Source of the DNA: Duganella sp. Root336D2
GTDB lineage: Bacteria > Pseudomonadota > Gammaproteobacteria > Burkholderiales > Burkholderiaceae_D
Direction: 5' to 3'
Assembly (NCBI RefSeq): GCF_001425005.1
Contig: NZ_LMDB01000035.1
Span: 323,005 to 387,004 of the forward strand
Length of the DNA stretch: 64,000 nt
The notes below the pieces were generated by a model. It was given only the letters and a program-made list of their open reading frames with translations, was not told where the DNA came from and did no database searches. Shown one piece after another: positions 34,771 through 46,993 of this stretch (positions within the stretch are counted from its first letter, which is position 1; each line of letters starts with the position of its first letter). A program made the translations under genes and the position numbers.

Positions 34771-35748
34771 TTAAACCGGCCAGAGGGGAGGCTCGTCCAT
34801 CAGCGCAATCTGCTCGCGCAATTCGAGGATACGATCTTGCCAGTATCGTTGTGTATTAAACCACGGAAAAGCCACCGGAAACGCAGGATCGTCCCAACGC
34901 CGCGCCAGCCAGGCCGAGTAGTGGATCAGGCGCAACGTGCGCAGCGCTTCCACCAGGTACAGCTGGCGCGGGTCGAATTCGCGCATATCCTCGTATCCGG
35001 CCAGGATATCGCCCATCTGGCGCACCATGTCGCTGCGTTCGCCGGACAGCATCATCCACAGGTCTTGCACTGCCGGGCCCATGCGCGCATCGTCGAAGTC
35101 GACGAAATGCGGGCCGGCGTCGGTCCACAAAACATTGCCACCATGGCAATCGCCGTGCAGGCGGATCAACTCCACCTGCCCTGCCCGCTGGTAGCAGCGC
35201 CGCACACCGTCCAGCGCCTGGTCGACCACCGAACGCCAGGGCGTGACCAGCTCCGGCGGCAGGAAGCCGCTGGCCAGCAGCCAGTCGCGCGGCTCTTCGC
35301 CGAAGGAAGCGAGGTCCAGCGTGGGTCGGGTAGCGAAGGGCCTTGCCGCACCGGCGGCGTGGATACGGCCGATAAAGCGGCCAGTCCATTCCAGTACCTT
35401 GGGGTCGTCCATTTCGGGCGCCCGTCCCCCGTGGCGCGGGAACACGGCAAAGCGGAAGCCCTCGAATTCATGCAAGGTACGGCCATCGCGCTCGAGCGCC
35501 GGCACGGCCGGTACCTCGCGCTCTTGCAACTCTTGCACAAAGGCATGCTCCTCCAGGATCTGCTGGCTGGTCCAGCGCCCGGGGCGATAAAACTTGGCCA
35601 CCACCGGCGGCCCTTCCTCCATGCCCACCTGGTAGACACGGTTTTCATAGGAGTTCAGCGCCAGCAGGCGGCCATCGCCATACAGGCCGATGCTGGCCAG
35701 GGCGTCGAGTACCCGGTCCGGGCTCAAATCTAAGAATGGGTGCGTCAT
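34771..35748 (-). CDS. srkA: Stress response serine/threonine kinase SrkA (YihE)
   Basis: A 325-residue APH-fold protein kinase. In E. coli it counters the MazEF death pathway and aids survival of oxidative and envelope stress. Motifs: LNSYENRVYQVG near 30; VVAKFYRPGRW with the ATP Lys near 49; LHGDCHGGNVLW, the catalytic loop, near 196; HFVDFDDARMGP with the metal Asp; and the family end FPVAFPWFNTQRYWQD. The start MTHPFLDL is at 35748; the frame stays open far upstream across the divergent YecA gene, but that is shadow. It is divergent from the YecA gene with 66 bases between starts. Confidence 0.95.
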   Translation of the reverse strand: MTHPFLDLSPDRVLDALASIGLYGDGRLLALNSYENRVYQVGMEEGPPVVAKFYRPGRWTSQQILEEHAFVQELQEREVPAVPALERDGRTLHEFEGFRFAVFPRHGGRAPEMDDPKVLEWTGRFIGRIHAAGAARPFATRPTLDLASFGEEPRDWLLASGFLPPELVTPWRSVVDQALDGVRRCYQRAGQVELIRLHGDCHGGNVLWTDAGPHFVDFDDARMGPAVQDLWMMLSGERSDMVRQMGDILAGYEDMREFDPRQLYLVEALRTLRLIHYSAWLARRWDDPAFPVAFPWFNTQRYWQDRILELREQIALMDEPPLWPV

Positions 35749-35814
35749 TCTCGCTATTGTAAGGGCCAGGGCGTATACTGTCGCCCTTCGACCCAATATA
35801 TAAAGCGCCAAGCC

Positions 35815-36504
<690 letters not shown>

Positions 36505-36518
36505 GCCGCAGCATCTCA

Positions 36519-36601
36519 AATGTCCCCCTTGGGGTCAGGAAGGAAAGTGGACATTCTCCTTGAAAATGTCCACATTCGTTCCTGACCCCAAGGGGGACAT
36601 T
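36519..36601. repeat. Inverted pair of the dispersed palindromic repeat (copies 2 and 3)
   Basis: Two 37-base copies, 36519-36555 and 36565-36601, face each other with a 9-base spacer, CTCCTTGAA. Compared in the same direction they differ at only two positions. Each begins AATGTCCCCC or ends GGGGGACATT, and has the core TTGGGGTCAGGAA. Together they can form a cruciform of about 83 bases between the YecA gene and the chemosensory operon. Confidence 0.88.
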
Positions 36602-36713
36602 CTGTTCTGCAGGTAGGGATTCTCTCCAACTTCCACTCTGGCGCACAGTGCAAGGTTTGCTCCTTGGCACGTGGTGCAGTACCGCGCTAGACTTGGCTGA
36701 CCGTCCCGGAGCG

Positions 36714-37196
36714 ATGCACTGCATGCAGATAGTCTCTTCCGCTTTGCCAGCCATACCTGTCCTGCTGTGCGGCAGTGGCGGTCGCTTATGCGCTGTGCCC
36801 CTGTCCCACGTCGGCGAAACGTTGCGCGCCCTGCCCGTTACGCCCGTTCCCGATATGCCGCCCTGCGTGCTGGGCGCCAGCATGTTGCGCGGTGCTGCGG
36901 TGCCGGTCATCTCCCTGTCGGCCTTGCTCGGCGCGCCGCCGGGCGAGCCGGCCCGCTTCGTCAGCCTGCGCCTTGGCGAGCGTTGCGCGGCGCTGGCGGT
37001 CGACGAAGTGATCGGCGTGCATGCGTTGCCGGCCGCCTTGCTGGACCAGACCCCCCCTTTGCTCAACGGCGGCGCTGAAGCCCAGGTTGCGGGCATCAGC
37101 GCGCGCGATGCGGAGTTGCTGGTGGTACTGCGCGCCGCACGCGCCGTGCCCGAGGACGTATGGCAGGCGCTGGCTGCACCAGCGGAATTGAAATGA
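36714..37196 (+). CDS. cheW: CheW-like coupling protein, first gene of chemosensory operon 1
   Basis: A 160-residue CheW-domain protein that should bridge receptor and CheA. The domain spans most of the protein: PVLLCGSGGRLCAVPLSHVGET near 13, ALPVTPVPDMPPCVLGASMLRGAAVPVISLSALLG (split here at VLGASMLRG and AVPVISLS) and SLRLGERCAALAVDEVIGV. It is divergent from canonical CheW, with a Cys-rich N-terminus. GGAG at 36708 lies close to the ATG at 36714; the ATG at 36723 (MQIVSS) is an equally likely start. The stop overlaps the CheR start by ATGA. Confidence 0.8.
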   Translation: MHCMQIVSSALPAIPVLLCGSGGRLCAVPLSHVGETLRALPVTPVPDMPPCVLGASMLRGAAVPVISLSALLGAPPGEPARFVSLRLGERCAALAVDEVIGVHALPAALLDQTPPLLNGGAEAQVAGISARDAELLVVLRAARAVPEDVWQALAAPAELK

Positions 37197-38665
37197 ACGC
37201 CCCGGCCGCGCCGCTGGAAGTGGCGCGCTTTCGTACCCTGCTGGCCGAGCGCCTGGGGCTGGACTTCGACGAACACAAGCTCACGACCCTGGCCAAGGTA
37301 CTCGATAGCTGCAGCGGCGGCGATCGCCAGCGCATCCTGGCCGACCTGGCGGGCACGGCGCCGGCCGACAGCCTGCTGTCACGGCTGGCGACGGAACTGA
37401 CTGTCACCGAGACCTACTTCTTCCGCAGCGGCGACCAGTTGCGCGCCTTCGGCGACCTGGCCTTGCCGGAACGCCAGCAGTTGCGCGGCCGGGCCGAAGT
37501 GCTCTCGGCCGGCTGCGCCTCCGGCGAAGAGCCGTTTTCACTGGCGATGATGGCGCGCTCCTGCGGGCGCGACAGCTGCCTGTCGCTGCATGCCTTCGAT
37601 GCCAACCCTGCGATGCTGGCGCGCGCTGCGCGGGCGCGCTATTCGACCTGGTCGCTGCGCGAACTGCCGGACGACTGGCGGCCCTGGCTGCAGCCCGACG
37701 GCGAGCAATTCCAGCTGGCGCAGGAAATCCGGCGCGCAGTACGCTTCGAGCAGCGCAACCTGGCGCTGGACGACCCGGCCTTCTGGCAGCCGGGCCGCTT
37801 CGATATCGTATTTTGCCGCAACGTCCTGATGTACTTTACGCCGCAGCAGTCGCAGGCCGCCGTGGCGCGCATCGCGCGCGCGCTGGCGCCGGGCGGCTAC
37901 CTGTTCCTGGGCCATGCCGAAACGCTGCGCGGCCTGTCCAACGATTTCCGCCTGTGCCACAGCCACGGCACCTTCTATTACCAGCGCAGCGCAGGCGGCG
38001 AGCAGGCGATGCCGGCGCTGCCGGCGGCCGCCCAGCCGATGCCGGTGTTGCGCCCGGCCACGCCGCCCGAACCGCTGTGGGCCGAGCAAATCGAACGCGC
38101 CAGCCGGCGCATCGACGCACTGGCCAGCAGCGCGCGCGCGGCGCCGCCCTGTACGCCGGCCACGCCCGACCTGCAAATGGCGATGGCCAGCCTGCACCAA
38201 GAGCGTTTCGGTCAAGTACTGGAACACATCGGCAAACTGCCGCCGCAACATGCCGCCGATCCGGACGTGCTATTGCTGAAAGCCGTGACACAGGCGCAAT
38301 CGGGCACGGTAGCGCGGGCGCGCGAAACCTGCGCTGCCCTGCTCGGGCGCGATGCCCTGCATGCCGGCGCCCATTATGTGCTGGCGCTGTGCGAGGAAAT
38401 GGACGGCGAACTGGCGGCAGCACTGGACCATTACCAGGGTGCTGCCTACCTGGCGCCTGGCTTCGCCATGGCGCGCCTGCAGGCTGGCCGCCTGCTGCGC
38501 CGCCTTGGCCAGCCGGAAGCTGCGCGGCGGGAACTGGCGCTGGCAGCGCAGATGCTGGAAGGAGAAGACGCCGCGCGCCTGCTGCTGTTCGGCGGCGGCT
38601 TCCCGCGCGCGGCCCTGCTCTCGCTATGCCTGGCCGAATTGGCGACAATGGGAGCGGCATCGTGA
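37193..38665 (+). CDS. cheR: CheR methyltransferase with C-terminal TPR-like region
   Basis: A 490-residue fusion that methylates receptor glutamates with S-adenosylmethionine. The all-helical N-terminal CheR domain contains LATELTVTETYFFRSGDQL (near 65-83). The SAM-binding domain has VLSAGCASGEEPFSLAMMA and FDIVFCRNVLMYFTPQQ. After a Pro/Ala linker (about 275-325) come several TPR-like helical pairs to the end (LEHIGKLPPQH, GAHYVLALCEEMDGELAAALDHY). This CheR-TPR form is that of WspC-type enzymes, which methylate without a receptor pentapeptide tether. It overlaps both neighbours by four bases. Confidence 0.92.
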   Translation: MNAPAAPLEVARFRTLLAERLGLDFDEHKLTTLAKVLDSCSGGDRQRILADLAGTAPADSLLSRLATELTVTETYFFRSGDQLRAFGDLALPERQQLRGRAEVLSAGCASGEEPFSLAMMARSCGRDSCLSLHAFDANPAMLARAARARYSTWSLRELPDDWRPWLQPDGEQFQLAQEIRRAVRFEQRNLALDDPAFWQPGRFDIVFCRNVLMYFTPQQSQAAVARIARALAPGGYLFLGHAETLRGLSNDFRLCHSHGTFYYQRSAGGEQAMPALPAAAQPMPVLRPATPPEPLWAEQIERASRRIDALASSARAAPPCTPATPDLQMAMASLHQERFGQVLEHIGKLPPQHAADPDVLLLKAVTQAQSGTVARARETCAALLGRDALHAGAHYVLALCEEMDGELAAALDHYQGAAYLAPGFAMARLQAGRLLRRLGQPEAARRELALAAQMLEGEDAARLLLFGGGFPRAALLSLCLAELATMGAAS

Positions 38666-39162
38666 CCGGGCAGAACGTACTGGCCGCCAGTGCGCGCGCC
38701 CTGAAGGAAGAATTCGACCGCACCTTTGCGCTGCCGCCCGCCGTCGCCTACGCCGGCGCCCAGCAAATACTGGCGATCCGCGCCGGTGGCCAGACGCTGG
38801 CGTTGCGCCTGTCGGACTTGCGCGGCCTGTACGTGGACCGGCGCCTGCAAGCGCTGCCTTCGCGCCTGCCGGAGCTGCTCGGTCTGACCGGCTTGCGGGG
38901 CCAGGCGGTGCCGGTGTTCGACCTGGCTGCCCTGCTCGGCCACCCGCCGCAGTGCGCGCCGCGCTGGCTGGCACTGGCCGCGGGCCGCCACAGCGCCGCC
39001 TTCGCTTTCGAGCAGTTCGAGGCGCACCACGCGGTGCGGCCTGACGATTTCCTGGACAACGCGGTACGCATGGATGGCGTGCCGCGCACCCTGGTCAGCC
39101 TGCCATCCTTGATCGACGCACTGGAACGGCGCTGCCAGCGCCTGGGGAGCACATCGCCATGA
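38662..39162 (+). CDS. cheW: Second CheW-like coupling protein of operon 1
   Basis: A 166-residue CheW-domain protein starting with GTG at 38662, which overlaps the CheR stop (GTGA). A short N-terminal helix (SARALKEEFDRTFALPP) precedes the domain: ILAIRAGGQTLALRLSDLRG, then LLGLTGLRGQAVPVFDLAALLG, then WLALAAGRHSAAFAFEQFE. Two CheW proteins around CheR is the order of wspB-wspC-wspD. The N-terminal extension may set its place in the array, as in WspD. The next gene overlaps its stop by ATGA. Confidence 0.88.
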   Translation: MTGQNVLAASARALKEEFDRTFALPPAVAYAGAQQILAIRAGGQTLALRLSDLRGLYVDRRLQALPSRLPELLGLTGLRGQAVPVFDLAALLGHPPQCAPRWLALAAGRHSAAFAFEQFEAHHAVRPDDFLDNAVRMDGVPRTLVSLPSLIDALERRCQRLGSTSP

Positions 39163-40634
39163 ACGGAAATTGGACTTTCGGACGCAAGCTGGCCACTGGC
39201 TACGCTGTGATGGCCGCACTGGCCCTGCTGATCTGCATCGTGGCCGTGCTGGCGCTGCGTTCGGCGGTGGCAGGACAGGAACGGGTGATCAGCGTCAACG
39301 CCCAGATGATGCTGGAGGTAGAGCGCTGCAACGGCCAGGCCGAGCGCATGTCGGCCAATGTGCGCGGCTACCTGCTGTCGCCGGAGCGGCGCTTCCTCGA
39401 CAACTTCAACGAGGCGCGTGCCGAATTCTTCAAGGTCACCGGCCGCATCCGCACCCTGGCGAGCAGCGACAGCGAGCGCAAGGGATTGACCGAGATCGAG
39501 CACAGCGCCAACAGCTACCGCGAGGCAGCCGAGCGCCTGCTGGCGCTGGCCGATACCCGGCCCGGTGTGGCCGAGCTGGTGCGCGCCTTCGACGAGCGCC
39601 TGCTGCCGACGCGCGAGGCACTGGGCAAGGCGCTCGAAATGCTGGATGCGCAGGAGGAGCAGCAGTTGGAGACGGCCAAGCGCGAGGCCGCCGAGCTCAC
39701 TGCCAATGCCACCATGGGGGTGACCGTGCTGGCGGCCATCCTGCTGGCGCTGGCGGTGCTGCTGGCTGTGCTGTTGTCGCGCACCCTGGGGCGCCAGATC
39801 GGCGCCGCGGTCGGCCATGTGCAGAGTTCCTCGGCCGAACTGCAGGCGGCGGCCAGCCAGCAGGCTTCCGGCGCCAAGGAGCAGGCCGGCGCCATGACCG
39901 AGATCAGCACCACCATCAGCGAGCTGGTGGCCACCTCGCGCCAGATTGCCGAAAGCGCGCAGCGCGTGGCGCAGATCGCCGAGCAGACCGCGCAGGGCGC
40001 GAAAGCGGGTGACACTATCGTCGAACAGGGCCAGGAGGCGATCGGCGGCATCCGGCGCCAGATCGACACGGTGGTCAGCCACATGCTGGACCTGGGCCGC
40101 AAATCGCAGGAAATCGGCGCCGTGCTCGATATCGTCTCCGAGCTGGCCGAGCAGACCAATATCCTGGCCATCAACGCCACCATCGAAGCCAGCGGCGCCG
40201 GCGAATCGGGCAAGCGCTTTGCCGTGGTGGCGGAAGAGATCCGCAAGCTGGCCGACCGGGTAGCCGCTTCCACCAAGGGCATCCGCAGCCAGATCGAGGA
40301 TGTGCGCGGCGCCGTCAACACCACGGTAATGGCAACCGAGAGCGGCGCCAAGGCGGTCGATGCCGGCGCCCGCCAGTTTGCCGAAGTGGCGGCGGCTTTC
40401 CGCCAGATTGCGGAGCTGGTGGTCACGACCACCGAGGCGGCGCGCGAGATCGAACTGTCCACCAAGCAGCAGGCCAGCGCGGCCGAACAGGTGCGCATCG
40501 CCGTCACCGACGTGGCGCAAGCCACGCAGGAAACCGAAGCCAGTTCGGCGCAAACGCTGCAAACCGCGTCGCAACTGGCCACCCTGTCGCTCGACTTGCG
40601 GCGCTTGGTGCAGCCGCAGGCCAGCGCTGCCTGA
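39159..40634 (+). CDS. Chemoreceptor (MCP) of operon 1, lacking HAMP
   Basis: A 491-residue receptor: membrane helix 1 (about 12-34), a helical periplasmic domain (about 35-185, ERCNGQAERMSANVRGYLL, CHASE3-like), membrane helix 2 (about 187-208) and then directly the signalling coiled coil. I see no HAMP motif between helix 2 and the long Gln/Ala/Ser helix (QAAASQQASGAKEQAGAMTE). The hairpin tip is SELAEQTNILAINATIEASG and SGKRFAVVAEEIRKLADRV, where most receptors have LNAAIEAARAGE. The missing HAMP and the altered tip set it apart from WspA in the second operon. Confidence 0.9.
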   Translation: MNGNWTFGRKLATGYAVMAALALLICIVAVLALRSAVAGQERVISVNAQMMLEVERCNGQAERMSANVRGYLLSPERRFLDNFNEARAEFFKVTGRIRTLASSDSERKGLTEIEHSANSYREAAERLLALADTRPGVAELVRAFDERLLPTREALGKALEMLDAQEEQQLETAKREAAELTANATMGVTVLAAILLALAVLLAVLLSRTLGRQIGAAVGHVQSSSAELQAAASQQASGAKEQAGAMTEISTTISELVATSRQIAESAQRVAQIAEQTAQGAKAGDTIVEQGQEAIGGIRRQIDTVVSHMLDLGRKSQEIGAVLDIVSELAEQTNILAINATIEASGAGESGKRFAVVAEEIRKLADRVAASTKGIRSQIEDVRGAVNTTVMATESGAKAVDAGARQFAEVAAAFRQIAELVVTTTEAAREIELSTKQQASAAEQVRIAVTDVAQATQETEASSAQTLQTASQLATLSLDLRRLVQPQASAA

Positions 40635-40647
40635 TTCCCGTCCCGCC

Positions 40648-42669
40648 ATGGCCGCCGATCCCTACCGCTACTTCCGCATCGAGGCACGCGAGCTGCTGGA
40701 GCAGCTCAACGCCGGCGTGCTGGCGTTGGAAGGCGCTGCCGGAACCAGCGAGGCCGTGGCGCGCCTGCTGCGCCTGGCCCATACCCTGAAAGGCGCGGCG
40801 CGCGTGGTGCGCCAGGCGGAGATCGCGGACCTGACGCACCGCGTCGAGGACTGGCTGGCGCCGCTGCGTCCGGGCGGCATGGCTCTGGCGCGCGAGCAGG
40901 CCGACCAGGTGCTGGCAGCACTGGACCGCATCGGCGCCTTGCTCGAACAGTTGCCGCGGCCCGATGCGCCCGCCCCGGCACCGGTGGTGCAGGCCGGCAT
41001 TGCGGTGGCGCCCGCCGCTGCGCCCCAGGCGTCTGCTCTGCCGCCAGCCCCGCCGCGCCTGGCGCGCGCCGACCTGGTGGAAGTGGACAGCCTGCTGGAA
41101 GGGCTGGGCGAGATCGGCAGCGAGCTGGAAGGCCTGCGCCAACTGGCCTCCCAGCTGGAGGCGGCGGCGCGCGTGCCGCTGCTTGCGCCCGGCCTGGCGC
41201 GCCAGCGCCTGGCGCAGATGGAGCGCGGCCTGGCCGGCGGTATCGAGCGCATCGACCGCGAGCTGCGCCAGGCGCGCGATGCCGCCGAGCGTTTGCGCCT
41301 GGTGCCGGCCTCCAGCATGTTCGGCGTGCTGGAACGGGCGGTGCGCGATGCGGCGCAGGGCCAGGGCAAGCAGGTGGCGTTGGAAGCGGCGGCCAGCAGC
41401 TTGCGGCTGGAAGGGGAAGTGCTGGAACTGGTGCTGGGCAGCCTGGTGCAACTGGTGCGCAATGCGGTGGCGCACGGCATCGAAGCGGCGCCGGAGCGGC
41501 GCGCTGCAGGCAAGCCGGCGGGCGGGCGCATCACGCTGGCGGCCGGGCGGCGCGGCACGCGCGCCTGGTTCCGCTGCGGCGACGACGGGCGCGGGGTGGA
41601 CCTGGCGGCGGTGCGCGCCGTGCTGGCGCAGCGCGGCGAAGCAGCCGCCGACCTGGCTGCACTGGGCCCCGGCCACCTGCTGGCGCGCCTGTTCGAGGGC
41701 GGTATTTCCACCCGCAGCACGGTGTCCGAACTGGCCGGGCGCGGCGTCGGTCTGGACGTGGTGCGCGACGCCATGGCGCGGCTGGGCGGCAGCGTGCAAG
41801 CGAGCAGCGGCCCGCATGGCACCGTGGTCGAGCTGTTGGTGCCGATGTCGCTGGCGGCGCTCGACGTGCTGATGGTGGAAGCGGAAGGCCGCCTGCTGGC
41901 ATTGCCGCTCGATGCAGTAAGGGGCGCGGCGCGCGTGGCGCCAGGCCAGGTACTGGCCGGTGCCGAGGGCGACGCCATCGAGTTCGGCGGCCAGGTGCTG
42001 CCTTTCCGGCCGCTGGCGCTGGGCATGGGATCAAGGGCCGCCATGCAGCGTGCCGGGCATGCCTGCAGCGCCGTGGCGCTGGCGCCGGCGCAGGGTGCGG
42101 CCAGTGCGCTTGGCGTCACGCGGCTGGCCGGCATCGACAGCGTGGTGCTGCTGGCGCCGCCGCCGCTGGCGGCGGCCGAGGCCTGCGTGCTGGGCCTGTA
42201 CCTGGACGATGCCGGCGATCCCGGCCTGGTGCTCGATCCCGACCATCTGGCAGCGGCGCTGGCGGCGCACGCGCGGCGCGACAGCGCGGCGCCCGGGCCC
42301 GACAAACCGATCCTGGTGGTGGACGATTCGCTCACCACCCGCATGCTCGAGCGCAGCATCCTGGAGGCGGCCGGCTACCGCGTCGAGCTGGCCGCCTGCG
42401 CCGAGGAAGGCCTGGCGCTGGCCGCGCAAAACGACTACGGCCTGGTACTGGTCGACGTGGAAATGCCGGGCATGGACGGCTTCACCTTCATCGAACAGGT
42501 GGGCGCCGACCCGCTGCTGCGCCACCTGCCCTGCATCCTGGTCACTTCGCGCGACAGCCCGGCCGACCGCGCGCGCGCGCAGCAGGCCGGGGCGCGCGGG
42601 CACATTATCAAAGGCGAGTTCGACCAGGCGCAATTCCTGCGCCAAGTCGGGGAACTGGTGCTGCCATGA
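40648..42669 (+). CDS. cheA: CheA-type hybrid histidine kinase with receiver
   Basis: A 673-residue kinase. Domains: Hpt with the phosphorylated His45 in RLAHTLKGAARVV; a Pro/Ala linker; dimerisation helices (about 140-240, EGLRQLASQLEAAA); the ATPase domain (LVRNAVAHGIEAAPERR as N-box, CGDDGRGVD, ELAGRGVGLDVVRDAM as G-box); a CheW-like domain (about 400-530); and a receiver at the end (ILVVDDSLTTRMLER, LVLVDVEMPGMDG). The CheA-REC layout is that of WspE. It should phosphorylate its own receiver, CheB and probably one or more of the receivers in the downstream hybrid kinase. A 13-base gap separates it from the receptor gene, and it overlaps cheB by four bases. Confidence 0.93.
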   Translation: MAADPYRYFRIEARELLEQLNAGVLALEGAAGTSEAVARLLRLAHTLKGAARVVRQAEIADLTHRVEDWLAPLRPGGMALAREQADQVLAALDRIGALLEQLPRPDAPAPAPVVQAGIAVAPAAAPQASALPPAPPRLARADLVEVDSLLEGLGEIGSELEGLRQLASQLEAAARVPLLAPGLARQRLAQMERGLAGGIERIDRELRQARDAAERLRLVPASSMFGVLERAVRDAAQGQGKQVALEAAASSLRLEGEVLELVLGSLVQLVRNAVAHGIEAAPERRAAGKPAGGRITLAAGRRGTRAWFRCGDDGRGVDLAAVRAVLAQRGEAAADLAALGPGHLLARLFEGGISTRSTVSELAGRGVGLDVVRDAMARLGGSVQASSGPHGTVVELLVPMSLAALDVLMVEAEGRLLALPLDAVRGAARVAPGQVLAGAEGDAIEFGGQVLPFRPLALGMGSRAAMQRAGHACSAVALAPAQGAASALGVTRLAGIDSVVLLAPPPLAAAEACVLGLYLDDAGDPGLVLDPDHLAAALAAHARRDSAAPGPDKPILVVDDSLTTRMLERSILEAAGYRVELAACAEEGLALAAQNDYGLVLVDVEMPGMDGFTFIEQVGADPLLRHLPCILVTSRDSPADRARAQQAGARGHIIKGEFDQAQFLRQVGELVLP

Positions 42670-43717
42670 AGCGCCTGCGCGTGCTGGTGGTGGAAGATTC
42701 GCTGACCATGCGCCGCTTCCTGTGCGAAGCGGTAGCCGCCGATCCCGGTTGCGAATTGGTGGGCGAGGCGGACAACGGCAAGCGCGCCATCGAGTTGTGC
42801 CAGGAATTGCGGCCGGATGTGATTTCGCTCGACATGATGCTGCCGGTGATGAGCGGCCTGGCCGCAACTGAATTCATCATGGCTTACGTGCCGACGCCGA
42901 TCCTGGTGGTGTCGGCCTCAACCAACCGCGGAGAACTGTTCAAGACTTACGAGGCGCTGGCAGCCGGTGCCGTGGACGCGATAGAGAAGCCGCGCGCCGA
43001 TGAAGACAGCGCAAGCTGGTGCGCCCACTATATCGCCCAATTGCGCCTGATCGCACGGGTACGCGTATTGACCCATGTACGCGGCCGCCTGCAAGCGGGC
43101 GACGTCGCGCCGCCGCGCGCCGCGCTGCCCGCGCCGGCATCGGCCACGCTGCCGCGGGTGGCCGCCATCGGCGCCTCCACCGGTGGACCGCGCGCCGTGG
43201 TGCAGGTGTTGCGCGGCATCCCGTCCGGCCTCGGCTTGCCGCTGCTGCTGGTGATCCATATCGGAGAGCCTTTCGGCAGCGCCTTTGCCGACTGGCTGGA
43301 CGGCCAGACGCGGCATCGGGTGCGTCTGGCACGCGACGGCGAAGCGCTCGACCCGGGCGCCGTGTGCGTGGCGCCGCCGGGCCGCCACCTGCGCCTGCGC
43401 GGGCGGCGCCTGCAGCTTGAAGACGGGCCGGAACGCCATTCCTGCAAGCCTTCGGTGGATGAATTGTTCGAATCGCTGGCACGCGAATGCGGCGCCGCCT
43501 GCGCCGCCGCGCTGCTGACCGGCATGGGCAGCGATGGCGCCGTGGGCTTGGCCGCCATCCGTGCAGTTGGCGGCACCACCATCGCCCAGGATGAAGCGAC
43601 CAGCGTGGTGTACGGCATGCCGCGCGAAGCGGCACGCCTGGACGCGGCACAGCGCATCCTGCCGCTGGGGGCCATCGGCCCGGCGCTGGCCGCTACCGTA
43701 ACCACGGGAGTCATGGC

Positions 43718-43721
<4 letters not shown>
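42666..43721 (+). CDS. cheB: CheB/WspF-type methylesterase response regulator
   Basis: A 351-residue two-domain protein. The N-terminal receiver (VLVVEDSLTMRRFL) has the phospho-acceptor Asp56 in VISLDMMLPVMSG. The C-terminal esterase carries the catalytic triad in GASTGGPRAVVQ (Ser), LVIHIGEPFGSAF (His) and LLTGMGSDGAVGL (Asp). It removes receptor methyl groups and sets adaptation of the operon 1 receptor. It overlaps cheA and the hybrid kinase gene by four bases each, so the whole run is one transcript. No cheD or cheZ is present. Confidence 0.94.
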
Positions 43722-46560
<2,839 letters not shown>

Positions 46561-46576
<16 letters not shown>

Positions 46577-46926
46577 TCATTGAAGATTCGCCGGCGAATA
46601 TGGAGCTGGCCACGGTGCTGCTGTCGAGCGCCGGGCATGAGTTGTTCCATGCCGACCGCGCCCGGCCCGGCATCGAGATCGCCCGGCAACAGTCCCTGGA
46701 CCTGATCCTGATGGATATCCAGATGCCCGAGATGGACGGCATCCAGGCCGCCGGGATCCTGCGCGCCGACCCGCGTACGCAAGCCATCCCGCTGGTGGCC
46801 CTGACGGCGCTGGCCATGAAGGGCGACCGCGAGCGCCTGATGCAAGCCGGCTTCGACGCCTATATCGAGAAGCCGATCGACTACCGCCAGTTCCTGGTGC
46901 AGGTAGCGCAACTGACCGTGCGTTAG
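46561..46926 (+). CDS. Single-domain response regulator, last gene of operon 1
   Basis: A 121-residue receiver domain alone: ILIIEDSPANMELATVLL at the start with the acidic pair, LILMDIQMPEMDG with the acceptor Asp, LVALTALAMKGDR with the Thr, and YIEKPIDYRQFL with the Lys. It resembles DivK-type receivers more than flagellar CheY. Its start lies 16 bases inside the hybrid kinase gene, so it is coupled to it and is probably its phosphorylation target or a phosphate sink. Confidence 0.92.
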
Positions 46927-46993
46927 CGTACTTACTCTAAAACAATCGCGGTACCGCTGACATAATCGGGCTCCAGACTATAAAGGAGACGTC

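Noticed and set aside
36519..36601. Possible CRISPR or insertion-sequence ends
   Set aside because: Only two copies, in inverted orientation, with a 9-base spacer and no transposase or cas gene. It fits the dispersed palindromic repeat family better.
37813..38661. Long upstream extension of the second CheW gene
   Set aside because: This part is an out-of-frame shadow of cheR. The real start is the GTG at 38662 with a GTGA overlap.
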